Positions 10,401 to 21,529 of a stretch of DNA of 64,000 nucleotides are shown here, one piece after another. The position numbers were made by a program, and so were the translations under genes. Where the stretch lies: NCBI RefSeq assembly GCF_017591425.1, contig NW_024466218.1, positions 8,176,001 to 8,240,000 of the forward strand. Reading direction: 5' to 3'. Numbering within the stretch: position 1 is the first letter of the stretch; each line of letters opens with the position of its first letter. Origin of the DNA: Ochotona curzoniae (taxonomy: Eukaryota > Chordata > Mammalia > Lagomorpha > Ochotonidae). The notes beneath the pieces were generated by a model. That model was not told the DNA's origin. It did no database searches and saw only the letters and a list, made by a program, of their open reading frames with translations.

Positions 10401-10939
10401 GAGGAAGAGAGCCTACTATTGCAGTATGAGTGGGAGTGAGCCTCATGGAGCCTCAGCAAAAGGGAAAGAAGACAGGACTGTGGAGTGCAGAAGCTAGCCC
10501 CAGCAACTGTGGGAGGGACAGAGTGTGAAACACCAGCAACTTTCCTGTCCAGAAAGAAAAGTCCCTTCCTATCTAGAAGCTGTGTTTGTTTTCCTAGTGG
10601 CCTTCCTAAGGGTGCAGGGACTAGCCGAATGAGGCAAAACTAGCCAAGTAGTCATCCCTAACCTTCAATGTCTGTCCTGAGGAAGGACACAGAATGTGCT
10701 TCCAGTTACAGGTTTTGCCCCTTCGTGCTGCTAGGGACACAGCTGCAAGCACTTCCCCACTCAGCCTCCCCAGAGGCAGTGAGCTGAAGCAGTTTTAGGC
10801 CCTGGTCGCTTGGGGGCACCAAAGGCTTTCATGAGGCAGGGGTAAGGCATAAAGACAATCAAAGCTCTTTCAAAATTGCTGCTTCTCTTGTTGACCTGAA
10901 ATTTATATTTCACCACAATAAAGAATGAATCAAAAAAGG
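10401..10939. other. Unassigned non-coding sequence
   Basis: No convincing coding or repeat signal. The right edge (TTTATATTTCACCACAATAA) reads into the purine microsatellite, which may have grown from an A-rich retroelement tail. Confidence 0.5.
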
Positions 10940-11145
10940 TAAAAGAAAGAAAGAGGAAGGAAGGAAGGGAGGGAGGGAGGGAGGGAGGAAGGAAGGAAGG
11001 AAGGAAGGAAGGGAGGAAGGAAGGAAGGAAGGGAGTGGGGGAAAGGGAGTGGGGGAAAGAAGGAGTGGGGGGAAAGAAGGAGGGAGGGAGGGAGAGAAGG
11101 AGGGAAAGGAGGGAGGGAGGGAGGAAGAAGGGAGGGAAGGAGGGA
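10940..11145 (+). repeat. GGAA/GGGA purine microsatellite
   Basis: About 205 bases of almost pure purine on the forward strand: runs of GGAA and GGGA, with AGTGGGGGAAAG units in the middle. Its reverse complement gives a Ser/Pro/Leu-rich frame of 242 codons that is only low-complexity translation. Tracts of this type are length-variable. Confidence 0.97.
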
Positions 11146-12639
11146 CCAACTGAGATTGGAGAGCTACGCACAACACTGATAAATCTTGCTGAAGCATAAG
11201 CTATGTTGCTCAGACCTCTACAGAATCCTCTTGAGAGAAACCCACTGAATATGGCTTTGCCCAGCACATCCTGCGACTTTGTGCAGGGTCTTTTAAAAAG
11301 CATACAAACATGCATATCATGAAAATATAGCCAATATGTCTCAAAAAAATTGCACCAAAATCTTATTCTTTCCAAAACTTTATGAAATCTTCTTGTACTA
11401 GTCCTCACTCCAAAAAAATAAGAACCAAAACAAGAACTAGGATTTCTAGGATTGCAGAGACAAAGACGGTATGAACTGTAACACAACAAAAAACTTTACA
11501 TCTTTTGTGGTAAACTGTGCATCCTTTTAGCAAGGGTCTATAGAGACAAACCAATTAAAAAGGAACTGCATCTATGCAACCAGTGTGGAATTTGAGCCTT
11601 CAGACTATAACACACCACAACTCAAGGTTCTTGGCAATTCTCTCCATTCTAGAGCTTCATCATAGTGTAGTCAGCTGGCTGCCATGCTTCACAGTCTCCT
11701 GCTCCCATCCTCTGCAAGACCAGAAATAAAGACTGCTGTGGGAGAGAAATACAGCCAGAAGTAATAGAAACACAGCAGGGAAAAAAAAGAAAGCCTGAAT
11801 TTATTGAGTGCTAATAGAAAATTAAAAAGATCTTATGAAAAGGAGATCCTATAAAAACCAAACTGTACATCAATTGGAGCCTGTGATCTTGTGTCCAGAA
11901 TCCTCCCAAGACATCAGATCAGAGCTTACCCCAAGGCGGTTTACCCCTTGGAGACAAAAGCTTAGCTATCATTTTTAATGGTCCTTAAATACATTGATGC
12001 TCACACAGATGATGTCTAAGTAATCCTCTACACATACCTAAAGAACATCAAATCCCATGTCAGTGCATCTACCTCACAAGCATAGTCTGACAGCATCTAA
12101 CCTCTGTGTTATCAGAGAATCCTAAGAAGCACCGACTTGACTTCAACTTCCTACTCAAAGGGGGCTGACCTCAGTTGGATGATGGCGAGGAGCACCTGCT
12201 TGGGTCCATTATCATTGTGTTAATGCATCATCTTTTCCCCACAGCTCTTCTATTAACCAGGTTGTCAGCATTCCTGTGGCACCCCAAAAATGTATTTTAT
12301 GACTTGCTCCCTGTCTTTCATGTCTCTATGCACCCAGCGAAGCACAGTAAAGGCTATCTGACTCAGATGTCCAAAGCCACCTTTGTGCACAACGTGTCTG
12401 CACGAATTAAATGATGCTACTTCATTGACTGGCACAGTTCTCTCAACACATCATCAATTTGTATTGTTTTCCCACTACATTCTTCACTAAAAATATATAG
12501 TTCCATTGTTTCCTATCTATTTTTGGTGAAATTATGCACCATATTCACTTTTGAAAAGGTTAAGAGCTCACAAGTACAAAGCTATTCTCTCCACCTGTCA
12601 AAATCTTGCCAACATCACTCTATTATCTGCTTCGCAACT
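11146..12639. other. Unassigned non-coding sequence
   Basis: Mostly AT-rich single-copy-looking DNA. The 79-codon forward frame at 12,175-12,414 has no recognised domain. No SINE, L1 or LTR landmarks found. Confidence 0.5.
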
Positions 12640-12800
12640 GAAAGAAAACTGAGTTTCTTCTACCAATGTGGGAGGCTTGGATTGAGTTCCCAGTCTTGAC
12701 TCCAGCGCATCCAGCCCAGACTACTGTAGACATCTGGAGAAAGAACCAACAGATGGAAATGCTCACACACTGTCTCTTCCTCTCAAATTTTAAAATTTTT
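12640..12800 (+). mobile_element. CSINE 3' half
   Basis: TTTCTTCTACCAATGTGGGA, GGCTTGGATTGAGTTCCCAG, AAGAACCAACAGATGGAAAT and CTCAAATTTTAAAATTTTT match the second half of the older lagomorph SINE. The 5' half is missing or unrecognisable. Confidence 0.7.
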
Positions 12801-12954
12801 AAAAATGGAAATTAAAAATCTTGCATCAAAATCAAAGCCCTTCTCAAATGTCCTCTGCTTAATCCTTTTTGCAGATCAGTTCTTCTTTTGACCTCTATGG
12901 GAAATTTCAATAGAATTTTCATTGTGTTAAGGCTAGTGGCATCCACGTTTTAAC

Positions 12955-13050
12955 TGCCCTGTTTGAACAGAAGCCCCTTGAGGGCAGAAGCAGTGTTCTC
13001 ATCATACCCTTATACCACTTAGCTTGGTGCCCTGCTCCACAAATGTTTAC
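12955..13050 (-). mobile_element. L2/MIR-type 3' end fragment
   Basis: GAAGCCCCTTGAGGGCAGAA followed by GCTTGGTGCCCTGCTCCACA and AATGTTTACAG parallels the common ancient repeat end TCCTTGAGGGCAGGGAC ... TGCCTGGCACATAGTAGG ... AATGTTTGTTGAAT. Small and old. Confidence 0.55.
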
Positions 13051-13200
13051 AGTTTAGTGATCAGAAAAATAAGCAGTCTTATTTAGGACTGCTTAAGGAT
13101 CCACAGCCCTTAGCAAACTGGAAATAAATGGAGAATATGGAATATCGATGGGAGGCATGGCTCCAGCTGCTGCAGCAACACTGTTAATTACACAATACTT

Positions 13201-13404
13201 TTATTGAGCAATTCCGTGGTAATTCTTGCCGCTCTTCCTCCTTAATAAGATCCATTGTGCACCATAAAATAGTAACTGGGATGCAGTTTGTATTCCACAT
13301 GCATCACATTTCTTGGTAGCAGGTTCTTCCATATCCATAATCTCATCATTATTACTATTACCCTCAGAAGACAGTTGACTTGCATTAATCAGGGCTGCTG
13401 CCAT
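13201..13404 (-). other. Unidentified 67-codon open frame, protein-like composition
   Basis: The reverse frame starts at an ATG (13,404) and runs to a stop at 13,201-13,203. The peptide has a polar, acidic stretch (SSEGNSNNDEIMDMEEPATK) followed by KCDACG, a CxxC pair, and then a hydrophobic segment ending IAQ. An in-frame TAA lies 12 codons before the ATG. I do not recognise the family. It could be part of a processed pseudogene, an exon of an unknown transcript, or chance. No A tail, target-site duplication or good splice sites were found. Confidence 0.2.
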
Positions 13405-14140
13405 TCCCTTGCCAGATTTTCCACAGTTTTATTGTGCTTTTGGACATTTTAATTAACTTGAAAAATTAATTTTAAAATCTTACGTTATTAATGCTCTGCC
13501 CCCTTGGAAATCCTTTCGGCTTGTTTATCATCACTGACCACTGGAAGATGAGGCCATTAGTGATTAAAGCTCCAGAGAATTCCACACCATTTTGCCATAA
13601 ACTCTATGCTATTTTTAATTGAGAGGAGAATAATCCAGAAATGTAATTGGGGGCGTGGTTCTGTTGCTAGGTGAGTTAGATGCTATAACATTTGTTGCTC
13701 ACATGAAGTCTCTTCAGAAGTCTCACAATGCTGATTTATTAATGACATCTACAGAAGTAATGCCATCTACCCACTTGTCAAACTGAAAGTATAAGGGCAG
13801 CCAATTGACTCAAAGTTTACACATGAGCCAACTAAGCAGCATCCACAAGATCAAACTAACTTCTTGATTCTCAAGGCTGCACCTGACCCTACAAAACGTA
13901 CTAGCGTGATCACTGGACAACATGAGTTCTTCATTTTCTACAGAAATAACATCATATCACAGGCTCCATCCAACTGGCTGGTTATGGCATTCTGGTCATT
14001 ACAATGAGAGTGGGAGGTTATATTGGAATATGCCAGAAGAGTGTTCTTGACAGTAAGCACCACCTACCATGTACGGGATAAGTGAATGAACAGTGCATCT
14101 GCACTCTTTGTTACAAAGACTGGATGTTCTTTAGTTGTTT
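13405..14140. other. Unassigned non-coding sequence
   Basis: AT-rich and free of repeats I can name. GTTGCTAGGTGAG near 13,660 is only loosely like a regulatory X-box. Some of it could be conserved non-coding DNA, which cannot be judged from one sequence. Confidence 0.4.
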
Positions 14141-14989
14141 TAATTCATGATAGAGGTTTTCAACATTTTTAACATAATACATGTACATTTTTATTGGAAT
14201 CTGTGTAATTTTTTAGTGTTGTTTACATAGCTGACAATGATGCGCATCCATGAGGTCCACTGATTAGGGTGGGGAGTGTCAAGAAATGGGAAATGTGGGA
14301 GGGAGAAATGCTTCCAATTTTCTTTTTCTTGACTTTTCTCTTGTATGGCGTGGGGAGGGGGGGTTAGAGCAGTGAGGAAAAGGGCAGCTCCCTGCTGCCA
14401 AACTATATCAGTTCCCAGGGATCAGGATATTCACTTGATGTCATCTTAGAAACCCCAAAGTAGAGAAAAATGGTGGAGGGTATTGCTTGAGTTTTTATAG
14501 TTCTAAGATACTACTGGTTTCATTGCTCCAAAGCTGAGAAAAACTCCAAGGTCCTTTGGCTGACAGAGTCTACTGCAATACATCCATTCACCCAGACACT
14601 TGCTGCTAAAGTTCATCTGGGAGAGTTGTCCAAACTTGTTCTGTTCTCTAACTTCTGCCTTAGCACTTGCTAACCTCTGCAGGCTTAAATGTACTGGCCG
14701 TCTTGTCCTCCTTATGCACCTGGGCATGTTTTCTACTGCAGAGGAATCAGCAATTGAGGAGGCCCAGTCCCAACACACGCATTCCAAGGTAGGACCACAA
14801 ATCCCATGATCCTCTCAGTGGTTGGAGTTTTGAGTCCAGTGGTCTATTTTGGGACTACCCCAAGACATCTCATCTGGGATGACCAAAGGCTGACTCTTGC
14901 ATATGCCAGCCAGTATAGGGTCCAGTTCAATCCAAGCCCCACATCAGATTACGCACAAACTGATAAGTGTAGTTGCCTGGTCAGTTCAG
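14141..14989. other. Leader-like sequence before the degenerate tandem array
   Basis: Begins AT-rich (ATACATGTACATTTTTATTG), has a G-rich tract GTGGGGAGGGGGGG near 14,350, then becomes GC-balanced and runs into the array without an obvious break. It may be the non-repetitive part of the same element. Frames of 94 and 69 codons overlap on opposite strands and match nothing I know. Confidence 0.35.
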
Positions 14990-16345
14990 TCTCCAACCAC
15001 ATGTCCTATATAAATCAACAGGCATTGCAGCCCTGCCCAACTGAGCATGCAACAGACCTGGCCCTTATACATACCAGTGGGAACTGCAGCCTAGCTGAGA
15101 TGACTCCCAGTAACCCACAGGCAGGCATGCCTCCATCCCCAGTTCCTGCACATGCAAGTATGTACAACAGACTAGTCCAGTCCATGCCACATCCCAATCA
15201 GGCTCTCGTATACACATACATACAGTTAAGCTGAAGCTTAGCTTAGCTCAACTCACCCCACCCCATGATCCAGTCTATACATATGCTGACAAGCGAGCAG
15301 CCTTCTCTAGCCTAGTCTGTCCCTAGCCTTAGCTCTCATGCACTCCAGCGGGAGCTGCAGCCGAGCAGAAGAGTGCGCAGTTTCCCTATTAGGCCCATTC
15401 CTAGTCCCAGATCTTTCATTTCCCAGGGGTTATTGCACCTACAAATGCCGTGGCAAAGGCTGGCCAGTCATCACTTACCCTGGCTCTTGTATGTACCAGT
15501 AGATGCAGAGGTCTGGCCTAACCAGGCCCTCCTGCAAAACCAGCTCACATGCAGTACAACAGCTGTTATAACCCTGCCCAACCTGTTGCACCCCTCGTCC
15601 CAGCTCTCACACTCCCCAACAGGAGCAATGGCTCATCGGGGAAGCCTCCTTCAGCCCCCTCAAGAGGCTCACTCCTGGCCTGGAGTCTTGTATAACCAGT
15701 GGGTACTATAACCCAGTCTGGTATGGCCCATTTCACCTCAGCACTCACTGGTAGGTGATGTAGCCTGGCTCCACCTGGCCTGCTCCCCAGTCTTGGTTCT
15801 CATGCTCACCAACACAGGCTGCATCTTAAAGGGAGTTCCTCAAGTTGCCCTATTCCAAACCAGCTCCCAGGCACAGATCTCAGACACACCAAAGGGTGTT
15901 TGGCTCAGCCTAACTTGGCCTACCTCCACTCCCAACCTTCACCAGTGGGTTCTGCAACCTTGCTAGATCAGCCCACACATGTTGAAGCACTCTCTGGTAG
16001 GTTCTACAGCCCACCTTGCTTGGCCCACCTCCAGACCTAGCTTTCATATAAATCAATCGTGCTGAAAACTAGCCTATCCCATCCCACACCCATTTGGGCT
16101 CTCATGAGCACCAGTGGGTGCTAGAGCCTAGCCCAGACTGGCACACCCTCAAACCCAGCCCACACACATGCCAAGCCATGTTCAGTCAGGCCCACCCTCA
16201 TTACCAACCTTTGTGCTCACCATTGGGAACTACAGCCCAACAGGGGCATCCCTTTAACTCCCCTACCTGGCCAATTCCCAGGCACAGATCTTGCACATGC
16301 AGGTAGTTGCTCTAACCCAGCCTCACATGACCTACCCCCAAAGAC
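14990..16345 (+). repeat. Degenerate tandem array, units about 52-80 bp
   Basis: A core near CTCTCATGCACACCAGTGGG then TGCTGCAGCCTAGCCTGGCC and CACCCCCAGCCCAG recurs along about 1.35 kb. Recognisable cores sit at about 15,074, 15,344, 15,495, 15,615, 15,695, 15,748, 15,809, 15,889, 15,942, 15,994, 16,052, 16,111, 16,220 and 16,298. The clearest spacings fall into two groups, 52-61 and 78-80 bases. Units are highly diverged, so the array is old. The 142- and 112-codon frames inside arise because the units are C-rich and stop-poor. Its strand is arbitrary. Confidence 0.75.
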
Positions 16346-16375
16346 GATACACTATTTCAACACATGTGCAAGGGA

Positions 16376-16457
16376 TCTTCAAAAACTTGTGGAATTTTGC
16401 ACTAAAAACTACCTGCTTTTCAATTTTTTTCATAAAAATAAGTCTTTTTTATGAAAA
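16376..16457. mobile_element. Mariner-like MITE, copy 2 (partial)
   Basis: Starts with TCTTCAAAAACTTGTGGAAT, has TTTTGCACTAAAAACTA in the middle and ends in TTTTTTTCATAAAAATAAG. It matches the first terminal repeat and the centre of the MITE seen at 5,398 and 46,318; its right end is replaced by the tail of the next SINE. Confidence 0.5.
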
Positions 16458-16757
16458 AAATTTGTTGGAAAGGCAGATTTATAGAGATAAGAGACAGGGA
16501 GAAAAAGATATTCCATCCACTAATTTACTCCATAAATGGCTGCATCAGCCAGAATTGAGCTGATCCAAACCCAGGAGCCAGGAGCTTCCTCCAGATACAA
16601 AGTCCCAAGGCTTTGGGTCATCACCTACTGCATTCCCAGGCCATAATCAGGGAATTGGATTGGAAGTGGAGCAGCCGGGACACAAACTGGTGCCTATATA
16701 AGATGCCAGCGCTTACAGGTAGAGGATTAGACAGATGAACCAACACTCTGACTCCAA
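16458..16757 (-). mobile_element. CSINE, reverse strand
   Basis: The forward text shows the inverted landmarks TTGGAAAGGCAGATTTATAG, CCAGGAGCCAGGAGCTTCCT, CTTTGGGTCATCACCTACTG, GGATTGGAAGTGGAGCAGCC and GGTGCCTATATAAGATGCCA. Near full length, of the older TTTCAAATAAA tail class, and lies against MITE copy 2. Confidence 0.88.
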
Positions 16758-16957
16758 AAACAGTCTTTTAATTCTGCTTTCTGTGAGTTTCTTGAGCATA
16801 GCACGTGCTAGTCAAATCATTTTGTCATCTTATTTGGAGTCTTTGAGATTTTCTGTAGTTCTTCACTAAATGTGTTATTTGGAAGCAAGATCATGCCCCT
16901 CCCCACTCCCTAGATAGTGTTTCGTTTTGAGGATCTACTTATCAATTTTTCTCAAGA

Positions 16958-17125
16958 GACATTAAGGGATAGAGAGAGCTTCTACACTGGTCCACGCTGG
17001 TCGAAATCAGGAACCTACCACCTCAAGTGGGTTGTAGGAACCCAGCTACTAGAGGCACCACTACTGCTTCCCAAGATCTGCATTAACAGACAGCTAGAGT
17101 TAAGAGCCACAGTAGGGTGCTGAAC
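16958..17125 (-). mobile_element. CSINE fragment, older type, reverse strand
   Basis: AAATCAGGAACCTACCACCT, CAAGTGGGTTGTAGGAACCC, ACTGCTTCCCAAGATCTGCA and the GAGCCACAGTAGGGTGCTG end fit the second lagomorph SINE type read backwards (GCAGGAAGC...GGGAGGCAGC). Both ends are eroded. Confidence 0.6.
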
Positions 17126-17739
17126 ACAGGGGAAAAGGGCAGAACTTCATGTAATCCTATAGAGTCTAAAATGCAGAAGATTATCAAAGCCAGCATGGAT
17201 TCAGCAATCACTTTATGAGAATCTTTATTTTTATGACTATTAACCACTTCTACATTTGAAACACAGTCTACACATGTGCAGGATGTATTTCCTCAACTTG
17301 CACAATGCTTCACATGCACATGTTTTGGGGCATGTGTGTACTCCTCGCATGAACTGTCACAAGCCCCACTCCAATCCTACTCCTTCAGTCATGGCTCCTA
17401 TGCTAACAAAGTAGGAAGTTCTAATTTTAGTCAAGTACCTCAAGAAATGAATTTTCAAATTAGCACACTTACATGGATGTTTGAGAACATTTCCAAGGTA
17501 CTTTTGCTTTAATTGTACTTGAAGTTGCTGCATTTTTATAGAATGATAGAAACAGTGGGCTATTCTACCCAGCTACCACCAATCCAAGCTGTTAACAACC
17601 TATCTAAGGTGTTGGTGTCATGTTTCAGGAGGGAGGATGTAATTGACAAGAACATAAGTCAGATGACCACCATAGTCAACTGACAGTTAAGGACATAGTC
17701 ATAGCTGGCGGCTCAATCTAAAATACACTCCTTATGTGG
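17126..17739. other. Unassigned non-coding sequence
   Basis: No named repeat or credible coding frame. The 78-codon frame at 17,276-17,512 has no domain. Confidence 0.5.
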
Positions 17740-17970
17740 AAACGAGGAGCCAGCAGAATGGCATAGCAGGATAAGCTCAAATTCAAACCCCAGCTGCTTC
17801 ATTTCTGATCCTGTTCCTTGCTAATGTTCCTGGGAAGGCAGTGAAAAACAGCACAGGTGCTTTGGACCCTGCAGCCAAGTGGGGCACCCAACAGAAGCTT
17901 CTGGCATGAGCCTGATCCAGCCCCAGCCAATATGGTCATTGAGGAGTAAATCAGTAGATGGATATGCATA
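17740..17970 (+). mobile_element. CSINE-family SINE, old copy
   Basis: GAGCCAGCAGAATGGCATAG head, CAAACCCCAGCTGCTTCATT, CTAATGTTCCTGGGAAGGCA, GACCCTGCAGCCAAGTGGGG, ATTGAGGAGTAAATCAGTAG. The 3' tail is mostly lost. Confidence 0.8.
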
Positions 17971-18563
17971 TGATGAAAGTGCCTCACATAAGCAGATCCT
18001 GCCTTCAGAATGTATTGACTGAAGGAGAAAAACAAGACAGGAAAACCAGGGCTCTGTGCAGAGGGTGGAGAAATAAGTTTTTAAGGAGAAAAAGTAGAAT
18101 ATGGCCTCCTAGGGCAGGTGAGATTTGTGCTAGTTTTCCTCCATCTGAGTAGACAACAGAATGCGTGTGGACAATATGGCAGACAGCACTTTATGGTTTA
18201 AAGTACTCAATGCCCAGTCTTCTTCCCCTTTTGCCTCTAACATAGACTTGAAAACCACATTTCCAGACCCCCATGGGTAAGGACATATGACTTCTGGCGA
18301 ATGAGATACAGGGAGAAGTGGTTCTGGATTCTGTTGTTCTAGCAGCGAATTTCATCCTGACCTTGAACTAGCATGTGATGCCTAAAACTAGCCCTTTCAC
18401 ATTGTGGTAGCAAGGACTTTGTATGTGAGAAGTGAGCTTCCTTAAGCAGGCTTAGGCACACAAACTTAAGGAATTTCTCAGACTTTCCTTATAATCCTAA
18501 ATATTTCTTATAATCCTAAATAATCCAAATTTAGATCCAAATTTACTCTGCTTTCCAAACTAA
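17971..18563. other. Unassigned, with short AT-rich tandem text
   Basis: CTTATAATCCTAAAT occurs twice at about 18,489 and 18,510, next to two copies of ATCCAAATTT. ATTTCCAGACCCCCATGGGT and the AATGAGATACAGGGAGAAG segment near 18,260-18,320 resemble an old LTR or DNA element, unnamed. Confidence 0.4.
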
Positions 18564-18873
18564 TACAGTCAGCCCTCCTGATATGTAGGTTCTTTGTCCT
18601 CAGATTCGACCAAATTTGGCTTGAAAATATTTTCAGGGAAGGAATGTCTCTGTATTGAACATGCGCAGAATTGCATCATCCTGTCACTCCCTATACAATA
18701 CAGTAAACCAATAATTTATGTAGCATTTATACTGATTAAATACTATAAGTCATAAAAGTATATGGAAATATTATACACAAATACTACACATTTTATGTAA
18801 AGAGCTTGAGCATCCAAGGATTTTGTTGCCCATAGGGAATCCAGCAATCTCCCATGAGGGGCATAGTATAGTC
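18564..18873 (+). mobile_element. Tigger/MER2-like DNA transposon, non-autonomous
   Basis: ACAGTCAGCCCTCCTGATAT at the left end and CCCATGAGGGGCATAGTATA at the right end are degraded terminal inverted repeats. Inside are TCGACCAAATTTGGCTTGAAA, TCTGTATTGAACATGCGCAG, CAATACAGTAAACCAATAAT and CTTGAGCATCCAAGGATTTT in consensus order. These short elements were moved by pogo-like Tigger transposases; this copy cannot code for protein. Confidence 0.85.
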
Positions 18874-19416
18874 CTTAAAGTATCTCCTGGTTTTTTACCC
18901 ATGATTTGCTACAAATAGATTAGCCCTCTCAGAGTATCCCTCACCTGTTCCAAGTACCTCTCCTCAACCAGCCTTAGTCCCAAGGACTCTCTGGGGATGA
19001 CTACCATGCTCAGGACTCATTGCCTTCTTTTTTCTAAGTATAAAATATCTTTTAGGGAAGAAACGAATAGGTGGAAATGCTTAGTTAACTCTAAGGAGGA
19101 AAGAGCAGAACCCTGGACTGGTTCAAAACGTGAACAATCAGTAATGAGTTTACTATTCACTGACTACCCCTCACCTTCATCTTTTTATCCAGGTTCATTG
19201 AACTGAGTAACGATTTCAACAGCAAGTGAAAATGATGCCCACTGCTAGCAGCAGCTCTGTGCTTTTTAAGGATCCAGAGAGTCTGTCTTCAGGTGCTAAT
19301 GGTACACAAGAGCGGGTGTTCTTCCAAAGGATAAGACAAAGAACAGTGGCCTTTAGAAAACAGACCTCAACTGGAAATTTTCACAACTTCACTACTTTAC
19401 TTTCTGGCCAAGTCAA
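18874..19416. other. Unassigned non-coding sequence
   Basis: Two overlapping forward frames (69 and 78 codons) lie near 18,997-19,462; the second runs into the MLT1 LTR, so neither is credible. Nothing else recognised. Confidence 0.5.
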
Positions 19417-19700
19417 TCTCAATATACTGAATGTTTGTATCTCCACGGGATTTATATGTTGAAATGCTAATCCCAATATGGTGATATTTGGAAGTGGAGA
19501 GTTTGGGCAGTGATTGGGTCATAGGGCAGACCCCTCAAGAAAGATAGTAATATTCCACGAAAGAAACACCAAAAACACAGACTCATCTACTGTCTATGAA
19601 CTAGGAAATTGACCTCACAAGCTCTACAGGAGTAAGTTTATTATGTAGAAATCACCTACCTATTGTATTTTGTTGCCAAACAATATATCATTCAATATTT
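19417..19700 (+). mobile_element. MLT1-type LTR (ERVL-MaLR), solo and eroded
   Basis: CTGAATGTTTGTATCTCCAC, TTTATATGTTGAAATGCTAA, GGTGATATTTGGAAGTGGAG, GATTGGGTCATAGGGCAGAC and, at the far end, ACCTATTGTATTTTGTTGCC follow the MLT1-like consensus from start to end. This is an old non-coding LTR remnant with no viral gene attached. Confidence 0.75.
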
Positions 19701-19917
19701 TAAGTACATAATCCCAAACACCACTGACTCTTCCCTCTAACTCTGAGCAAATAGAAAGAGTCAAGAAACTAAGGCCTAAAGGCGTTTTTACCGCAGAACT
19801 TCACATGTGCTAGAGGAAGTGACCTGCTGAGGCTGAAGGCCCAAGACTCAGCAAGGTGGGCCAAGCTACACGTGGGAGGGTCTCATGCAGACTTGCATGT
19901 GAGAGTTCTAGAGTCAA

Positions 19918-20095
19918 GTTTCTCCCACATTCTAACTAGGTAGCTTTGCGACTCATCAGCCTTCATACAGGTACTGGGATACCACCTGTGCAATATGGCT
20001 TTTTAATAAATTAGTATAAGATACTTGAAATGATTAGTACAATGCCTGCTTCATAAGAAGATCTTAAAAATGACATCTCTGACTCCATTACCATT
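19918..20095 (-). mobile_element. MIR ancient SINE
   Basis: TTCTAACTAGGTAGCTTTGC, then ATACTTGAAATGATTAGTAC and AATGCCTGCTTCATAAGAAG, follow the MIR reverse complement (CTAGCTGTGTGAC ... TTAAATGAGATAATG ... AGTGCCTGGCACATAGTAAG). Confidence 0.6.
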
Positions 20096-20884
20096 GTTAC
20101 TGTCACCACCATTGGGTCTGGAAGAAATCTCCAATATCTCAAAGGCATTTGAGAGATACACCTGACGGATGAATAAATGAACTAATGGAAGAAACAAACA
20201 ATAGAATTGTCTTAAAGTGGTACATTACTAACTAGATCCAGTAAGTTCTGGAGTAAATAATTATCATTCAGCTTCATCTGTCTTTGAAAATGAATGTTTA
20301 TGTTCAAGTTAGCCTCCCAATTACAACTTGCAGGTTTTTCAAATATTCTTCTGGAACAAAACTGTTAGCAGCTACAAATGTTAATGTTTAACAAATAGTT
20401 CCTTAGAAATGGGAAGAAGCAAATGTTAATCCTCATTTGGGAGGTCTGTTTAAAATTCTACTTACACTCAGGTTTCCACATTTACCCAGAGATGATATCT
20501 CTCGTTAGGTAAATTAGAAATTAGCTACCCAACTGCAGAAGAATTGTGTGGCCCTCTTACATGCCTGTTGATATCCATTGAAAGAACAGTCGCAGGGCCT
20601 GGCCATTACCCAACAAGCCAGGTGTGGGAGGAGCTAGTGGAGTGAGGGGCTCTACAGAGGCACGTAGGAAGCCCAAAGTGAGCACACAGACCAGGGGAAA
20701 GGGTAACTAACACCAGCATTCTAAGTACACATGGAAAGGATCAGACAGTGACGAAAATGTCCTGGATCAACAAACAGAAGAGCCATATCTCTAACCCTAA
20801 CCCAATCTTGGCCTGTCAGAGCAAGAATCAAGTCCGCAGCAAGGAATTAACTTTGAATTTTGCTCTATTTTGGTTTGCTTGGTT
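20096..20884. other. Unassigned non-coding sequence
   Basis: No named repeat. CTAACCCTAACCC at about 20,792-20,804 is two telomere-like units only. Confidence 0.5.
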
Positions 20885-21145
20885 TTGATTTCTTTAAAAG
20901 AAAAGCCTCTGCCTGCTTGCTCACTCCTCAAATACCCACCATGGCCAGAACTGGAACAAGCTGAAGCCAGGAGCTAGAAACTCAGGTCTGCCACAGGGAG
21001 GGCAGGAGTCCAATTCCTGAGTCATCCCCTTCACAAGGTCTGCACTAGTCGAAAGCTAGAGTTGGAGCTGGAGCCAGGACTCAAACTTGGCACTCCAGTA
21101 TAAAATGCAGATGCCTTAACTGTTAGGTTAAATGCACACCCTCCT
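20885..21145 (-). mobile_element. Older lagomorph SINE, reverse strand
   Basis: TTCTTTAAAAGAAAAGCCTC, CAGGAGCTAGAAACTCAGGT, GGAGTCCAATTCCTGAGTCA, GAGTTGGAGCTGGAGCCAGG, ACTCAAACTTGGCACTCCAG and TTAGGTTAAATGCACACCCT, read backwards, give the type with head GGGTGTGCATTTAACCTAAC. No tail duplication found. Confidence 0.8.
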
Positions 21146-21529
21146 AAGTACTTTTGTAAACGTATCCTTAGATTGTGTACCAAGGAGAAGTATGTGTTAT
21201 CAAAAGAAAAGGACCCTAGTGGGCACAATTATGGTCTGAACTTGAAAGATGGATCTCCTTGTTCAACTCAACTTCTGTCTCCCAGTGGAGTCTACCTTAC
21301 CAGATGGCTTTTAGTTTTGACTCAAACCAGCTCAGTGTTTTCCCATCACACACCTAACTACAACAAACCATTTTCATTATAGTCCATCTTCCATGGCTGT
21401 AACTGAAAACCAAATAGTAGGTGACACATAGTCACACTTCTGGAAGTTGGTAGGACCTAGAGGATGATGTCAACATCTGCTGCTAAGTGATGGTCTCAGC
21501 TTCAAATCAAGGTGGAAAAAGCAGAAGGC
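21146..21529. other. Unassigned non-coding sequence
   Basis: Between two SINEs of opposite orientation. GTCACACTTCTGGAAGTTGG and GTGATGGTCTCAGCTTCAAA could be a piece of an old LTR; not assigned. Confidence 0.4.

Noticed and set aside
10761..11489. 242-codon reverse open frame, the longest in the window
   Set aside because: It runs through the GGAA/GGGA microsatellite, whose reverse complement encodes Ser/Pro/Leu repeats and cannot give stops. The parts on either side show no domain.
14806..15711. 142- and 112-codon forward frames
   Set aside because: They lie within or at the edge of the degenerate tandem array, whose units are stop-poor by composition.
14990..16345. CRISPR-like array of regularly spaced repeats
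   Set aside because: The repeats are degenerate, spacing varies from 52 to 80 bases, and the genome is mammalian.
20790..20806. Telomere-like CTAACCCTAACCC
   Set aside because: Only two units; an interstitial telomere needs far more.
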